DNA of 64,000 nucleotides from positions 868,001 to 932,000 of the forward strand of contig NZ_JALPRS010000001.1 of the NCBI RefSeq assembly GCF_023630255.1, read 5' to 3'. Positions 6,738-15,730 of this stretch are shown here, piece after piece. Position 1 is the stretch's first letter, and every line of letters begins with the position of its first letter. The translations under genes were made by a program, and so were the position numbers. Origin of the DNA: Pontibacter deserti (lineage in GTDB: Bacteria; Bacteroidota; Bacteroidia; Cytophagales; Hymenobacteraceae). The notes beneath the pieces are model-generated. The model had not been told where the DNA came from, searched no databases, and was given only the letters and a program-made list of their open reading frames with translations.

Positions 6738-7115
6738 ATGATTCAGGCCGGGACATGCAGTCAATGCAGTGGCGTTCTTGTAGGAAGAAGTGACAAACGT
6801 TACTGTTCCGATCTTTGCCGTCACCAGGCGAACAATTCACTGAAGCAGCAGAACCAGGGCGAACGCAGGATTCTTCAGGTCAATGCAGCCCTACGGAAGA
6901 ATCGCAGCATTCTCCGTCACTTAAGTCCGAAGGGCAAAACAACCGTCCCAAGACAGTACCTGGAACTGGCTGGTTTTGATTTCCATTACCTGACACAGCT
7001 ATACCGAACCAAGAAAGGAAACACTTACTATTTCTGTTATGACTACGGGTATTTATTGCTTGAAGAAGAGAAGGTATTGATTGTTAGCTGGCAGCCTGAT
7101 ATGGAGCGGGCATAG
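6738..7115 (+). CDS. Small zinc-finger protein
   Basis: A 125-residue basic protein. The N-terminus has CSQCSG (residues 7-12) and YCSDLCR (22-28), a four-cysteine zinc knuckle in the pattern CxxC...CxxxC of the form GRSDKRYCSDLCRHQ, which is widespread among Bacteroidota hypothetical proteins. The remaining ~95 residues are basic then aromatic-rich (YYFCYDYGYLLL). DNA or RNA binding is likely but unproven. It stands alone between the acquired region and tRNA-Glu. Confidence 0.7.
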   Translation: MIQAGTCSQCSGVLVGRSDKRYCSDLCRHQANNSLKQQNQGERRILQVNAALRKNRSILRHLSPKGKTTVPRQYLELAGFDFHYLTQLYRTKKGNTYYFCYDYGYLLLEEEKVLIVSWQPDMERA

Positions 7116-7251
7116 GCTATATAACAACAGTCGGGGAGAAGCGAAATACTAAAGAAAATGCTAATTAGTAAGAGCCTGAAATAGGAGCAGAAAAGGGGAG
7201 TAACAGCAGTAAAAGTCTTTTTTGTTACTTTTCTGTTACTCTGGAAACAAA

Positions 7252-7286
7252 AAACCCGCTCATTTGATGAAATAAGCGGGTTTTGA
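7252..7286 (-). terminator. Terminator after tRNA-Glu
   Basis: Stem AACCCGCT/AGCGGGTT with flanking A and T runs, directly downstream of the tRNA on the minus strand. Confidence 0.75.
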
Positions 7287-7298
7287 TGGGTTGTCGTG

Positions 7299-7370
7299 TA
7301 GTCCGTAGGGGAATCGAACCCCTGTTGCCAGAATGAAAATCTGAAGTCCTAACCCCTAGACGAACGGACC
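7299..7370 (-). tRNA. tRNA-Glu (UUC)
   Basis: Full cloverleaf on the minus strand: acceptor GGTCCGT/ACGGACT, D stem GTCT/GGAC, anticodon stem CAGA/TCTG with loop TTTTCAT (anticodon TTC at 7335-7337), T arm AGGGG-TTCGATT-CCCCT. Discriminator A at 7299; CCA is not encoded. Preceded by a textbook Bacteroidota promoter and followed by a terminator, so it is a single-tRNA transcription unit. Confidence 0.95.
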
Positions 7371-7392
7371 GTGCAATTGCTGTATTGCGGTG

Positions 7393-7423
7393 CAAATATA
7401 GTAGGTGGATTTTTAATAGCAAA
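7393..7423 (-). promoter_or_regulatory. Bacteroidota sigma-A promoter of tRNA-Glu
   Basis: Minus strand TTTG (7420-7423), 19 bp spacer, TATATTTG (7393-7400), matching TTTG-N19-TAnnTTTG exactly. It ends 22 bp before the tRNA. Confidence 0.85.
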
Positions 7424-7534
7424 TACCTCCAATATAAAATTTTAGGATATAAGTATAAGCTGCTGCTTTTCAGTAATAAAAAATTTAGCCGCCTGGGTAC
7501 GGGCGGCTAAATCTGTGATCTGTATTGACAATTT

Positions 7535-9940
7535 CTATTCGCTTTTTAATGAAATCACAGGGTTTGCCATAGCTGCTTTTATAGCTTGTGTACTCATAGT
7601 GAGTAATGCTATAACCAAGGTGGCGAATCCGGCTAGCAAGAAAGGAGTATGGTTAAGGGTTATGCGGTAAGTGAAGTCCTGCAGCCACGAGTTCATCAAA
7701 TAGTAAGCTATCGGAACAGCAATCACAAAGGCAACCAGTACCAGCTTTATAAACTCTTTTGAGAAAAGCAGTGTGATACTAAAGATAGAAGCACCCATTA
7801 CTTTCCGTATTCCTACTTCTTTGGTTCGTTGGGCAGCCATGAAAGCTACAAGACCATATAAGCCTAAACAACCTATCAGTATAGCTATACCTGCGAAAAC
7901 TTTGAAAAGCGTGTTCTGCCGAATTTCGGCACTATAGAAGCGGGCAAAGGTCTCATCTAAAAATTCATAGTTAAATACATCATCCGGGTATGCTTTATAC
8001 CAGGTTTTTTCGAGATGTTTTATAGCAGCTTCTGTATTGTTTAGGTCTACTTTAGCAGCCAAATGGAAGTACCCGTTGCTCAACGTCGTCATGATAGATG
8101 GGGCAATTGGCTGGTGCAGGGAGCTCTGATGAAAATCTTCTACTACACCAACTATAGGCAACTGCGGATTTGAACCTAATCCTATCTTCATACCAATAGC
8201 ATCCTGTGCCGATTTAATACCCAATTTGCGGCGCATGGTTTCATTGATAACATATTCCTGAATGCTGTCACTTTTGGTATAAGAACGACCAGCTACAAAC
8301 TTGATGTCGAACAGGTCGAAGTAATGCTCATCTGTATACTTTGTATTGGATTGAAAAGGCATATTCTCACTGCCGTTGTTGAAGCGGAAACTTGTTTGGG
8401 AGGTAAAGGTGGATGACGGCGAGGACAGAGCAAAACTCACATTTTGAATGGCTGGATTACTTAGCAGCTCCTGGCGATACACCATCAGTTTTTCAGCCTG
8501 GAATACCGGTAGCCTCAGCAGAATTATACCTTCTTTATCGAAACCAAGTGGCTTGTTCCTGAAATATTCCATCTGGTTACTTACTATGATGGTACAAATA
8601 ATAAGTACCTGGCAAATTGTAAACTGTACCACTACCAGCGCCTGGCGTAAAGATAAGCCAGCCACTTTCTGGGTAGAGATTCGGCTGCGGAAGGCGGTGA
8701 TTGGCTGGAAACGGGCAAGTATAAAGGCAGGGTATAGACCTGCAAACAAGGTAACAACTATAATCTCAAGCACCAGGAACAGCAGCAATACCGGATCATT
8801 TATTAAACTGAAAGGTATTTCCAGCTCCAGTACTTTGTTCAGGTATGGCAGGGCAAGCTCGGTAAGTATAACAGATAGTAAAGTAGCAGTCAGCGTAATG
8901 ATAAAGGTTTCTCCAAGGAACTGCAGGATAATCTGCCAATAACCACTGCCCAGCACCTTGCGCATGCCTACTTCTTTGGCACGTTTTACTGCCTGGGCTG
9001 TTGCCAGGTTTATAAAGTTAATACATGCTGTAATGATCAGGAAAATACCGATAATGGCCATACCCCAGATTACCTCTTTGGATACGGTGCGCATGGCATA
9101 GTTATCCAGCCCATTCCCAAAATGTACCTCCGAAAGTGGCTGCAGGTAAAAGCTGTCGTAATCGGTCTGGTCTTCCGGAATATGCGGTTTTATTGAACGG
9201 TTAATCTTTTCACTGAATTCATTCTTCTCTGCACCATCTGGCAGCATAACAAACAGGTTTTGGTTACTTACCGTCGTATTCCAGTTATCAATATCGTAGG
9301 GCGAGAATTCCTTAACAGTTGGGTAGGAGATAAAAAGCACAAAAGGGAAATCTGTAGTAACGGGCAGGTCAGGAATAACGCCTGCTACATGCAACGTAAG
9401 TTTGTTGTTAAACTTTACGATCTGGCCCACAGCATCACCCTCCGGGAAGTATTTATCAGCCAGTGTTTTGGTAAGTATAATATTGTTTGGTTCGCTCAGA
9501 GGTTTTGTAAAATCAGCATTGCCCGTATCAAAGCTAAACATTTCGAAAAAGCCTGGCTCTACAAAAGCAATTGGTGCAGTTTCGCGAAAATGTTTGGGCG
9601 GGTTTCCATTGCGGGCCGGTACGGTTATTTGTCCTTCAATGTCGCCATATACTTGCGTAACCAGTTCTACACCCGGATTATTTTCTCGTAGTACCTTTGT
9701 TACTGGTACAGGTATAGAAGCCTGTGGCTGTATCTCTCCTTCGGCTTTAAAGTTCATGATAACGCGGTAAATGCGGTCGCCTTTGGTATGGAAGGTATCG
9801 TAGCTCAACTCATACTTAATAACCAGGAATAGCAGGATGCTGCAGGTAATACCCAGTGCCAGACCAGCGATATTAAGTATAGTATAGCTCTTGTTGCGAA
9901 GCAGCGAACGAATGGCAGTCAGGAAATAGATCTTTAACAT
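7535..9940 (-). CDS. MacB/FtsX-type ABC transporter permease
   Basis: 801 residues, the size of Bacteroidota double-FtsX permeases. A membrane anchor near residues 20-40 (SYTILNIAGLALGITCSILL) is followed by a periplasmic MacB-type core domain (about 45-280), three helices (~290-430), a second periplasmic region and a final three-helix FtsX unit with the signature KEVGIRKVMGAS (near 715); the first copy has AKEVGMRKVLGS (near 325). It probably couples with an ATPase encoded elsewhere to act as a mechanotransmission system, for example in stress or efflux. It is divergent from a sigma54 activator and histidine kinase, and the intervening DNA has matching operators, so it is the likely target of that pair. 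Confidence 0.9.
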   Translation of the reverse strand: MLKIYFLTAIRSLLRNKSYTILNIAGLALGITCSILLFLVIKYELSYDTFHTKGDRIYRVIMNFKAEGEIQPQASIPVPVTKVLRENNPGVELVTQVYGDIEGQITVPARNGNPPKHFRETAPIAFVEPGFFEMFSFDTGNADFTKPLSEPNNIILTKTLADKYFPEGDAVGQIVKFNNKLTLHVAGVIPDLPVTTDFPFVLFISYPTVKEFSPYDIDNWNTTVSNQNLFVMLPDGAEKNEFSEKINRSIKPHIPEDQTDYDSFYLQPLSEVHFGNGLDNYAMRTVSKEVIWGMAIIGIFLIITACINFINLATAQAVKRAKEVGMRKVLGSGYWQIILQFLGETFIITLTATLLSVILTELALPYLNKVLELEIPFSLINDPVLLLFLVLEIIVVTLFAGLYPAFILARFQPITAFRSRISTQKVAGLSLRQALVVVQFTICQVLIICTIIVSNQMEYFRNKPLGFDKEGIILLRLPVFQAEKLMVYRQELLSNPAIQNVSFALSSPSSTFTSQTSFRFNNGSENMPFQSNTKYTDEHYFDLFDIKFVAGRSYTKSDSIQEYVINETMRRKLGIKSAQDAIGMKIGLGSNPQLPIVGVVEDFHQSSLHQPIAPSIMTTLSNGYFHLAAKVDLNNTEAAIKHLEKTWYKAYPDDVFNYEFLDETFARFYSAEIRQNTLFKVFAGIAILIGCLGLYGLVAFMAAQRTKEVGIRKVMGASIFSITLLFSKEFIKLVLVAFVIAVPIAYYLMNSWLQDFTYRITLNHTPFLLAGFATLVIALLTMSTQAIKAAMANPVISLKSE

Positions 9941-10000
9941 AGTTTTAGTAATGTCAGGGTTGAAGTATAGGTAGTTTTGGTTTTTATCTGATTAGTGTAA

Positions 10001-10016
10001 GCCAAGCGCTGTGCCA
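10001..10016 (-). promoter_or_regulatory. Sigma54-like promoter of the ABC permease
   Basis: Minus strand TGGCAC-AGCGC-TTGGC, one mismatch from the -24/-12 consensus TGGCAC-N5-TTGC. It lies ~60 bp before the start codon. Confidence 0.6.
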
Positions 10017-10069
10017 AAACCATGAAACCTGATTTCTGCTGAATTCTTCCATTTCAAGCACTCATATAC

Positions 10070-10106
10070 TGTCCATGTATGGACACTTTTTGTCCGGCAG
10101 TGGACA
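10070..10106. promoter_or_regulatory. Paired activator-binding dyads (UAS)
   Basis: Two dyads of the form TGTCC-N6-GGACA at 10070-10085 and 10091-10106, with centres 21 bp apart (two helical turns). They sit about 75 bp from each of the two divergent TGGCAC boxes, the position expected for NtrC-family enhancer sites. Confidence 0.75.
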
Positions 10107-10158
10107 ACAGCTACTACCTTTTCTGGTTAATTTCTTATAAATTACATAAGTATAAGTA

Positions 10159-10173
10159 TGGCACAATATTTTA
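10159..10173 (+). promoter_or_regulatory. Possible weak sigma54 promoter of the regulator gene
   Basis: TGGCAC-AATAT-TTTA: a good -24 box and a poor -12 box, 30 bp before the start of the NtrC-type gene. Suggests weak autoregulation through the same dyads. Confidence 0.35.
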
Positions 10174-10202
10174 CTGTGTAACACAAACTATAACCTACCA
10201 CT

Positions 10203-11588
10203 ATGGAAAATAACCTGGGTCGTATTCTGGTGATCGATGATAACGAGGACATACTTTTCTCGGCTAAAATGTTGCTGCGGAGGTATGCCAAAGAGGTTGT
10301 GATGGAAAAGAACCCGAAGAAAATCCCGTTTCTGCTGTCGAATGAAGAATTTGACATCATCCTGCTGGATATGAATTTCAGTGAAGACATTACCAGTGGG
10401 CAGGAAGGCTTTTATTGGCTGCAGGAGATCCTGAAGTATGACCCATCGGCGGTGGTGATAATGATAACAGCTTTTGGAGATGTGGAGATGGCGGTGCGGG
10501 CTGTAAAAGAAGGGGCCACCGATTTTGTGCTGAAACCCTGGCAAAACGAAAAGCTGATCGCCACACTTTCGGCGGCAAGTAAACTGCGCAACTCCTACAA
10601 AGAAGTAAACCAGCTAAAGGAAGTGAACCGCACGCTTTCGGCCGAACTTAATCCGTCTCCGGATATAATAATGGGCAAAAGCCCGGCCATGCAACAGTTG
10701 TTTTCTATAATAGATAAAGTAGCAAAAACGGATGCAGACGTACTGTTGCTGGGAGAGAACGGGACAGGTAAGGAAGTAATAGCCCGTACCATACATCAAC
10801 GCTCTTCGCGGGCCGATAAGGTATTTGTAACAGTAGATATGGGTGCTGTTACAGAATCGTTATTCGAAAGTGAATTGTTTGGCCATAAGAAAGGTGCGTT
10901 TACAGATGCCAAAGAAGACAGAGTTGGCAGGATAGAAGCTGCCAATGGTGGTACGTTATTTCTAGATGAAATAGGGAATCTGTCGCTGGCAATGCAGGCT
11001 AAACTTTTAACGGTGCTGCAGCGACGCGAAGTAATAAGGGTAGGCACCAACAAACCTATACCTGTAAATGTGCGTCTGATCTGTGCTACAAACATGCCAT
11101 TGAAAGAGATGGTACAGCGTAACGAGTTCCGCCAGGATCTGCTGTACCGGATCAATACGGTAGAGCTAAACCTGCCGCCACTGCGTAACCGACTGGATGA
11201 TATCCCGCTTTTTGCAGAACATTTCCTGGGTGTGTATGCCCGCAAATATAAGCAGCCCCTTAAGCGATTGTCAGAATCCGGCTTGGTAAAACTGCAACGT
11301 TATAGTTGGCCAGGTAACGTGCGCGAATTGCAGCATGTGCTGGAGCGTGCCTCCATAATGAGCGATAACCGGGAACTACAGGCCGAAGACTTCTTCTTCT
11401 TAGCTGAAGCTGAAACTTCGGTAGCAGATAACATTTCTGTAAACGACTCCAGGAGCCTGGATGAACTGGAACGTGATGCATTAAAACGAGCGCTACATAA
11501 ATACGACGGAAATATATCGAAAGCCGCTAAAGAACTGGGTTTGTCGCGCGGGGCGCTGTACCGAAGACTGGAGAAGTATGAGCTTTAG
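10203..11588 (+). CDS. Sigma54-dependent NtrC-type response regulator
   Basis: 461 residues in the classic order: receiver domain (about 6-125, phosphoacceptor Asp56, Lys111 in VLKPW), AAA+ domain with Walker A GENGTGKE (184-191) and the sigma54-contacting GAFTDA loop (231-236), and a C-terminal Fis-type HTH (NISKAAKELGLSRGALYRRL). It should bind enhancer DNA and activate sigma54 RNA polymerase after phosphorylation by the kinase encoded next, whose start overlaps its end by 11 bp. Candidate targets are the divergent ABC permease and itself, through the dyads at 10070-10106. Confidence 0.95.
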   Translation: MENNLGRILVIDDNEDILFSAKMLLRRYAKEVVMEKNPKKIPFLLSNEEFDIILLDMNFSEDITSGQEGFYWLQEILKYDPSAVVIMITAFGDVEMAVRAVKEGATDFVLKPWQNEKLIATLSAASKLRNSYKEVNQLKEVNRTLSAELNPSPDIIMGKSPAMQQLFSIIDKVAKTDADVLLLGENGTGKEVIARTIHQRSSRADKVFVTVDMGAVTESLFESELFGHKKGAFTDAKEDRVGRIEAANGGTLFLDEIGNLSLAMQAKLLTVLQRREVIRVGTNKPIPVNVRLICATNMPLKEMVQRNEFRQDLLYRINTVELNLPPLRNRLDDIPLFAEHFLGVYARKYKQPLKRLSESGLVKLQRYSWPGNVRELQHVLERASIMSDNRELQAEDFFFLAEAETSVADNISVNDSRSLDELERDALKRALHKYDGNISKAAKELGLSRGALYRRLEKYEL

Positions 11589-12933
11589 GAACTACAGGCT
11601 GCAGGTACTGCTGCGTGTCCTGTTGCTGGCAGCCTCTATTTATGCCTTGGCTATAGTTGGTCCGTCTGCAGAATACCGGGGTACTTTTATAGGGTTGTTG
11701 ATCTTTATCCTGCTGCAGGTTATACTTCTGATGCATTACCACGAGCGTACCAACCGACAGTTTTTACGTTTCCTGAACTCCATTAAATATGACGACTTTA
11801 CAGAGCAGTTTAACGTGACCGGCGAAGGCAAAACACAGCACGAACTGGCTGGAAGGTTAAACGAAGTGATGGAGAAGTTCAGGGAAGTCAGAGCTGAAAA
11901 AGAAGCGCACCTGCATTATTTCGAAGTGATCGTTCAGCACATCGGCATCGGCATAATTACCTATAAACCAAACGGGGAGATACTGATGCTGAACAATGCT
12001 GCTAAAAAACTAGTGCACCTGGCGCAGGCAAACCACACCAGCGAATTGGAAAAAGTTAGTCCGGAACTGGTACTGGGGCTGCAGCAACTGGAGCACGGAG
12101 ACAAAGTGCTGGTGCCGGTAAGGCAAGGTGGTGAACAAGCTAACCTGACAGTGCACGTAATAGAGCTGGCATTGCTCGGCGACCGTATCCGTCTGGCTTC
12201 TATTCAGAACATTCAGCGGGAACTGGAAGAGAAAGAGATGGAAGCATGGCACAACCTGATAAAGGTACTCACACATGAGATCATGAATTCTGTAACGCCA
12301 ATTGCTTCGCTCTCGGCAAGTGCTTCTGAAGAGATCAGCAGCTATACCGATACCCAGGCTGAGGAGGTAACTATACTTCGGGAAGAACTGGATGACGTGG
12401 GCCGCTGCCTGCAAACTATAAGCCGCCGCTCCGACAGCCTGATTCGGTTCGTGAACGACTTTCGTAACCTGACTACTATCTCTGTACCGCAAAAAAATGT
12501 GTTTAAAGTAGGGGAGCTGCTGCGTGAGATTAAGATACTGATGCGCGAACAGTTATCATCTCAGCATGTGCAGCTTAAAGTAGAAATACCATCCGAAGAT
12601 ATTCTTTTATCGGCAGACCGTGGCATGATAGAGCAGGTGCTGATAAATTTAGTTAAAAATGCTATTGAGGCGGTGCATGAAAAAGAGAATGCTTGTATAA
12701 AACTGCAGGCGTACTTAGATGACCGCAGCCGTGCCCGCATTATAGTTGCTGATAATGGCCAAGGGCTGACGGAAGAAGCGATGCAGAAGATCTTTATCCC
12801 GTTTTATACTACAAAAAAAACAGGCTCTGGCATAGGGTTAAGTTTATCGCGGCAGCTCATGCGTTTGCACCAGGGCAATATTTCGGTTAACTCTAAGCTT
12901 GGCGAAGGCACTGCTTTTACCCTTAGTTTTTAA
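11578..12933 (+). CDS. Membrane sensor histidine kinase (NtrB/NtrY-like)
   Basis: 451 residues. Two N-terminal membrane helices (about 8-28 and 36-53) with only a short outer loop, then a linker and a PAS-like segment (~115-200), an H box THEIMNSVTPI carrying the phosphorylated His, the N box INLVKNAIEA and G boxes ADNGQGL and GSGIGLSLSRQL. The short periplasmic loop suggests sensing within or inside the membrane. It is translationally coupled (11 bp overlap) to the NtrC-type regulator. Confidence 0.93.
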   Translation: MSFRNYRLQVLLRVLLLAASIYALAIVGPSAEYRGTFIGLLIFILLQVILLMHYHERTNRQFLRFLNSIKYDDFTEQFNVTGEGKTQHELAGRLNEVMEKFREVRAEKEAHLHYFEVIVQHIGIGIITYKPNGEILMLNNAAKKLVHLAQANHTSELEKVSPELVLGLQQLEHGDKVLVPVRQGGEQANLTVHVIELALLGDRIRLASIQNIQRELEEKEMEAWHNLIKVLTHEIMNSVTPIASLSASASEEISSYTDTQAEEVTILREELDDVGRCLQTISRRSDSLIRFVNDFRNLTTISVPQKNVFKVGELLREIKILMREQLSSQHVQLKVEIPSEDILLSADRGMIEQVLINLVKNAIEAVHEKENACIKLQAYLDDRSRARIIVADNGQGLTEEAMQKIFIPFYTTKKTGSGIGLSLSRQLMRLHQGNISVNSKLGEGTAFTLSF

Positions 12934-13000
12934 GTATAAACTATAGATTAGCTATAGTTATAGGTTGCTGCGTATAGGGTCTGTAACCAACAGCACCACT

Positions 13001-13438
13001 ATGAGCAGCAGAACCGTTATTGTTAGCGCCGAAGAACCCAATGGCTATGTGGCTAACATCCAAATGGGTAATCAGGAATTTGTGATCGATGAAAGTGGCA
13101 TAGAACAAGGTATAGATACTGGCCCTACGCCATACGACTACATTATGAGCGCATTGGGTGCCTGCACGGTAATTACATTGCACATGTATGCAAAACGTAA
13201 ACAGTGGCCGCTTCAACGCGCCGAAGTAACCTTGGTACATGAGCGTGTGTATGCTGCCGACTGCGAACACTGCGACGACAAGGCTGCAAAGATCTCCCAA
13301 ATCACTAAAAAGCTGCGGTTGATTGGTAACCTGACACAGGAACAACGACTGCGGCTGGAGATTATCTCTTCTAAATGCCCGGTTCAGAAATCGCTGCACA
13401 CAGGTATCATTGTGCAGACGGAGCTTGTGCACGAGTAA
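13001..13438 (+). CDS. OsmC family protein
   Basis: 145 residues from the ATG at 13001 (MSSRTVIV); an upstream in-frame ATG at 12965 would add a non-conserved leader. Features of OsmC/Ohr peroxidase-like proteins are present: PTPYDYIMSALGACTVITLHMYA with the first redox Cys and SSKCPVQKSL with the second. Family members reduce organic hydroperoxides or bind small hydrophobic ligands. It lies between the kinase and the T9SS plug gene with no clear functional link. Confidence 0.88.
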   Translation: MSSRTVIVSAEEPNGYVANIQMGNQEFVIDESGIEQGIDTGPTPYDYIMSALGACTVITLHMYAKRKQWPLQRAEVTLVHERVYAADCEHCDDKAAKISQITKKLRLIGNLTQEQRLRLEIISSKCPVQKSLHTGIIVQTELVHE

Positions 13439-13527
13439 GCTGTTTTGCATCTCCTCCTGATTTCGGTATATTCGTAAAGTATAACCAGCGCGGCTGCTTA
13501 GTAAAGTATAGCTGCTCCCTCTATTCT

Positions 13528-14835
13528 ATGTTCAGACGATCTATCTCAGCTTGTATACTTGCTTTTACGCTGCTTACCGGCTGCGTACCCATAGAAGAGC
13601 AATCCCAAAGCAGCAGTAACACCCAGCAAACCCAGCTCCGCTACGAAGACTATATTTACCACGAAGGTATAAGATCGGTGCAGTGTTATGCCGCTACCGG
13701 CGTACCCGAAGAAGTATTGGAGCCTGCGGTAACATCGCTGCAACAAAGCAGGCCAATTATACTGGAGTTCGACAGGCTGAATGTTGGTCAGCAACGGTTG
13801 GTAGCCAAACTCATCCATTGCAACTATAACTGGACACCCTCAACACTGGCAGAAACGCAGTACCTCAACGATTTTAACGAATTTTTTATAACTGATGTAC
13901 AGAACTCGGTGAACACGCGTGTGCCGTATGTGCATTACCGCTTCCGGGTGCCGCGCGTAAAAATGAGTGGTAATTATCTGTTGGAAGTGCGCGAGGAAGG
14001 AGGCAATTTACTGCTCACGCGCCGCATAATGGTGTATCAGAACCTGACCGCAGTTACAGCTAAACTTGGATTACCGGCTGGTCCATCGGGGAGGCAAACT
14101 CGTCAGCCTGTAGAGTTTAATGTGTTTTACAAAGACTATGAACTCGTAAACCCGGCTATGGAAGTAAAGGCTGTGCTGCGCCAGAACCACCGCTGGGACA
14201 ATGCCAAGTTTATACCTGCCCCAACCTTTGTGCGCGACCACCTGAAACGCCTGGAATATGTATTTTTTGAGCCGAAAGATAATTTCCTGGGACTGGCTGA
14301 GTACCGCCCGTTTGATACCCGAAGCGTGCGCTACAATGGCATTGGCGTAAGCGATGTAAATGTTGAAGCCAACCCTGTTGAAGTGTTTTTGCAGATTGAT
14401 AAGAACCGATCTACGGAAGTATACAGCCAGGAGCCGGATATAAATGGCAAAATGATTTTTAACAGCCGCGAGTATGGCAACGGCGATGTAAACGCAGACT
14501 ATACCTGGGTTGATTTTGAACTGAAATCTACCGAAGAAACTACCGGGCAGGTATACATTTTAGGTGCCCTAACAGACTGGAAAATCACCCCTGATGCACG
14601 TATGAAGTATGATCCTGAACGACAGGCTTATAACGGACGGCTGCTGTTAAAACAAGGTTACTATAATTACCAGTATGTGCTGCAGCAGAACCAATCTACA
14701 GATCACAGTTACTACGAAGGCAGCCACTTCGAAACTGAAAACAGTTACGACATCCTGATCTATTACCGCCCACCCGGCTCCCGTGCCGACCTGCTAATTG
14801 GCTACGAAGAGATCTTGTTTAACAGGAGGAGGTAG
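13528..14835 (+). CDS. Type IX secretion system plug protein (DUF5103)
   Basis: 435 residues from the ATG at 13528; the open frame to 13375 overlaps the OsmC gene and adds no signal peptide. A signal peptide ends in the lipobox LTGC (about residue 16). The body matches the DUF5103/T9SS plug family: beta-sandwich segments with LIHCNYNWTPSTLAETQYL, VHYRFRVPRVKMSGNYLLEV and a C-terminal second domain (GQVYILGALTDW). In flavobacteria the plug closes the periplasmic side of the SprA translocon. A cassette landing element begins 18 bp after its stop codon. Confidence 0.88.
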   Translation: MFRRSISACILAFTLLTGCVPIEEQSQSSSNTQQTQLRYEDYIYHEGIRSVQCYAATGVPEEVLEPAVTSLQQSRPIILEFDRLNVGQQRLVAKLIHCNYNWTPSTLAETQYLNDFNEFFITDVQNSVNTRVPYVHYRFRVPRVKMSGNYLLEVREEGGNLLLTRRIMVYQNLTAVTAKLGLPAGPSGRQTRQPVEFNVFYKDYELVNPAMEVKAVLRQNHRWDNAKFIPAPTFVRDHLKRLEYVFFEPKDNFLGLAEYRPFDTRSVRYNGIGVSDVNVEANPVEVFLQIDKNRSTEVYSQEPDINGKMIFNSREYGNGDVNADYTWVDFELKSTEETTGQVYILGALTDWKITPDARMKYDPERQAYNGRLLLKQGYYNYQYVLQQNQSTDHSYYEGSHFETENSYDILIYYRPPGSRADLLIGYEEILFNRRR

Positions 14836-14852
14836 GGAAACCTATACTTTTA

Positions 14853-14900
14853 ATATAGAGCAGATAACCGTATGTTTACTGTTATACTATAGTTGTGGTG
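14853..14900 (+). other. Cassette landing-site-like element, copy 4
   Basis: AGCAGATAACCGTATGTTTAC, then CTATAGTTGTGGTG. Same core as the three minus-strand copies but in + orientation, 18 bp after the T9SS plug stop and ending at the GTT of the first + strand cassette. Confidence 0.65.
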
Positions 14901-14956
14901 CATTAATAATTTAGAATTTCCGCTCAAAGTAAGAAAGGGAATGGAATAAAGAATTT

Positions 14957-15211
14957 ATGGTTGACAAAACAAATCTAAAATTAGCTTTAGAAACTGCTAG
15001 AGAATTCATAGCTGGAAAAATTGACTTTAAACAGCTTAATGATAATTTTCCGGATGACACTGATGATAAAGATATTAATGAGTTATTCGATTTAATTGAG
15101 CATCAACCAAAACTGGGCGGTTTTTTTGGAGTAAGTCAGGAAACTTATGACCAGTATAACCAAAGTATTGATAGGGTTTTGGAAAGGTTAGAAGGTAGAA
15201 TAAAAGAATAA
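14957..15211 (+). CDS. Small acidic cassette protein
   Basis: An 84-residue acidic, helix-rich soluble protein (NDNFPDDTDDKDINELFDLI, 46-65; C-terminal amphipathic helix). No family recognised. It is more AT-rich than its neighbours and is the sole gene of a cassette whose ends are GTTGTGGT (14892-14899) and ACCACAAC (15216-15223). Confidence 0.65.
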   Translation: MVDKTNLKLALETAREFIAGKIDFKQLNDNFPDDTDDKDINELFDLIEHQPKLGGFFGVSQETYDQYNQSIDRVLERLEGRIKE

Positions 15212-15215
15212 CGAA

Positions 15216-15270
15216 ACCACAACAAAACCTAAAGCACATTAAAACGTGCCCTAGCCCAGACCGTTAGCGG
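15216..15270 (+). other. attC-like site, cassette at 14.9 kb
   Basis: Starts ACCACAAC, ends GTTAGCGG, with stem GCAC-N8-GTGC. Its reverse complement is homologous to site 20826-20876 (shared CTGGGCTA and TTTTGTTG blocks), showing that cassettes at distant loci share attC ancestry. Confidence 0.75.
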
Positions 15271-15286
15271 TAAGAATAAATTATAA

Positions 15287-15586
15287 ATGAAAACAAACGA
15301 AGAAAAAGACAGGCAAAAACAGTTACGGGCAGAATTGAAAATAAAGGAGAAGGAAAATTTCTTAAACAGCCTACCTATACCCGCTGACCAGTTTAAAGAA
15401 CTCTTTGATTTCCTTGACGAAAAGCTTGAACAAGACGGCTGTGACGATACGCTATCCCTAACAAAATCATACTTAGACAAACAAGGTATTGAGAATGAAA
15501 AGGTAGTGTCGTGGCTGGAAGAAAATGGAGGGTATTGCGATTGCGAAGTGCTTGCCAACGTTGAAGAAAAATTTGAAAACTTGTAA
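15287..15586 (+). CDS. DUF2695 protein (cassette)
   Basis: A 99-residue charged protein. The C-terminal half matches DUF2695: LFDFLDEKLEQDGCDDTLSL (about 40-59) and VSWLEENGGYCDCEVLANVE (73-92), with conserved Cys pairs. Function of the family is unknown. It is the second cassette of the + strand pair; cassette ends GTTAGCGG (15263-15270) and CCGCTAAC (15596-15603) are exact complements. Confidence 0.8.
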   Translation: MKTNEEKDRQKQLRAELKIKEKENFLNSLPIPADQFKELFDFLDEKLEQDGCDDTLSLTKSYLDKQGIENEKVVSWLEENGGYCDCEVLANVEEKFENL

Positions 15587-15595
15587 GAACTCCTT

Positions 15596-15662
15596 CCGCT
15601 AACAAAGCATATGAGCAAAGCTGCGGCTGCTCCTAGATCACTTTATGTACAAACCGTTACTC
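15596..15662 (+). other. attC-like site, second cassette at 15.6 kb
   Basis: Starts CCGCTAAC, ends GTTACTC, with inner stem GAGCA...TGCTC and outer partial pairing ATGAG/CTTTAT. Followed by unrelated chromosomal DNA and a truncated GNAT gene. Confidence 0.7.
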
Positions 15663-15730
15663 TTGCTAAACATACAACGATCAACTGCATAAATAGCTTT
15701 CTGTAATGAATAGTATACAACCCGCGTTAG

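Noticed and set aside
10159..10173. Strong sigma54 promoter for the regulator gene
   Set aside because: The -12 part is TTTA instead of TTGC; kept only as a weak candidate.
13375..13527. Upstream extension of the T9SS plug gene
   Set aside because: This part overlaps the OsmC gene in another frame and lacks a signal peptide; the lipobox begins only after the ATG at 13528.
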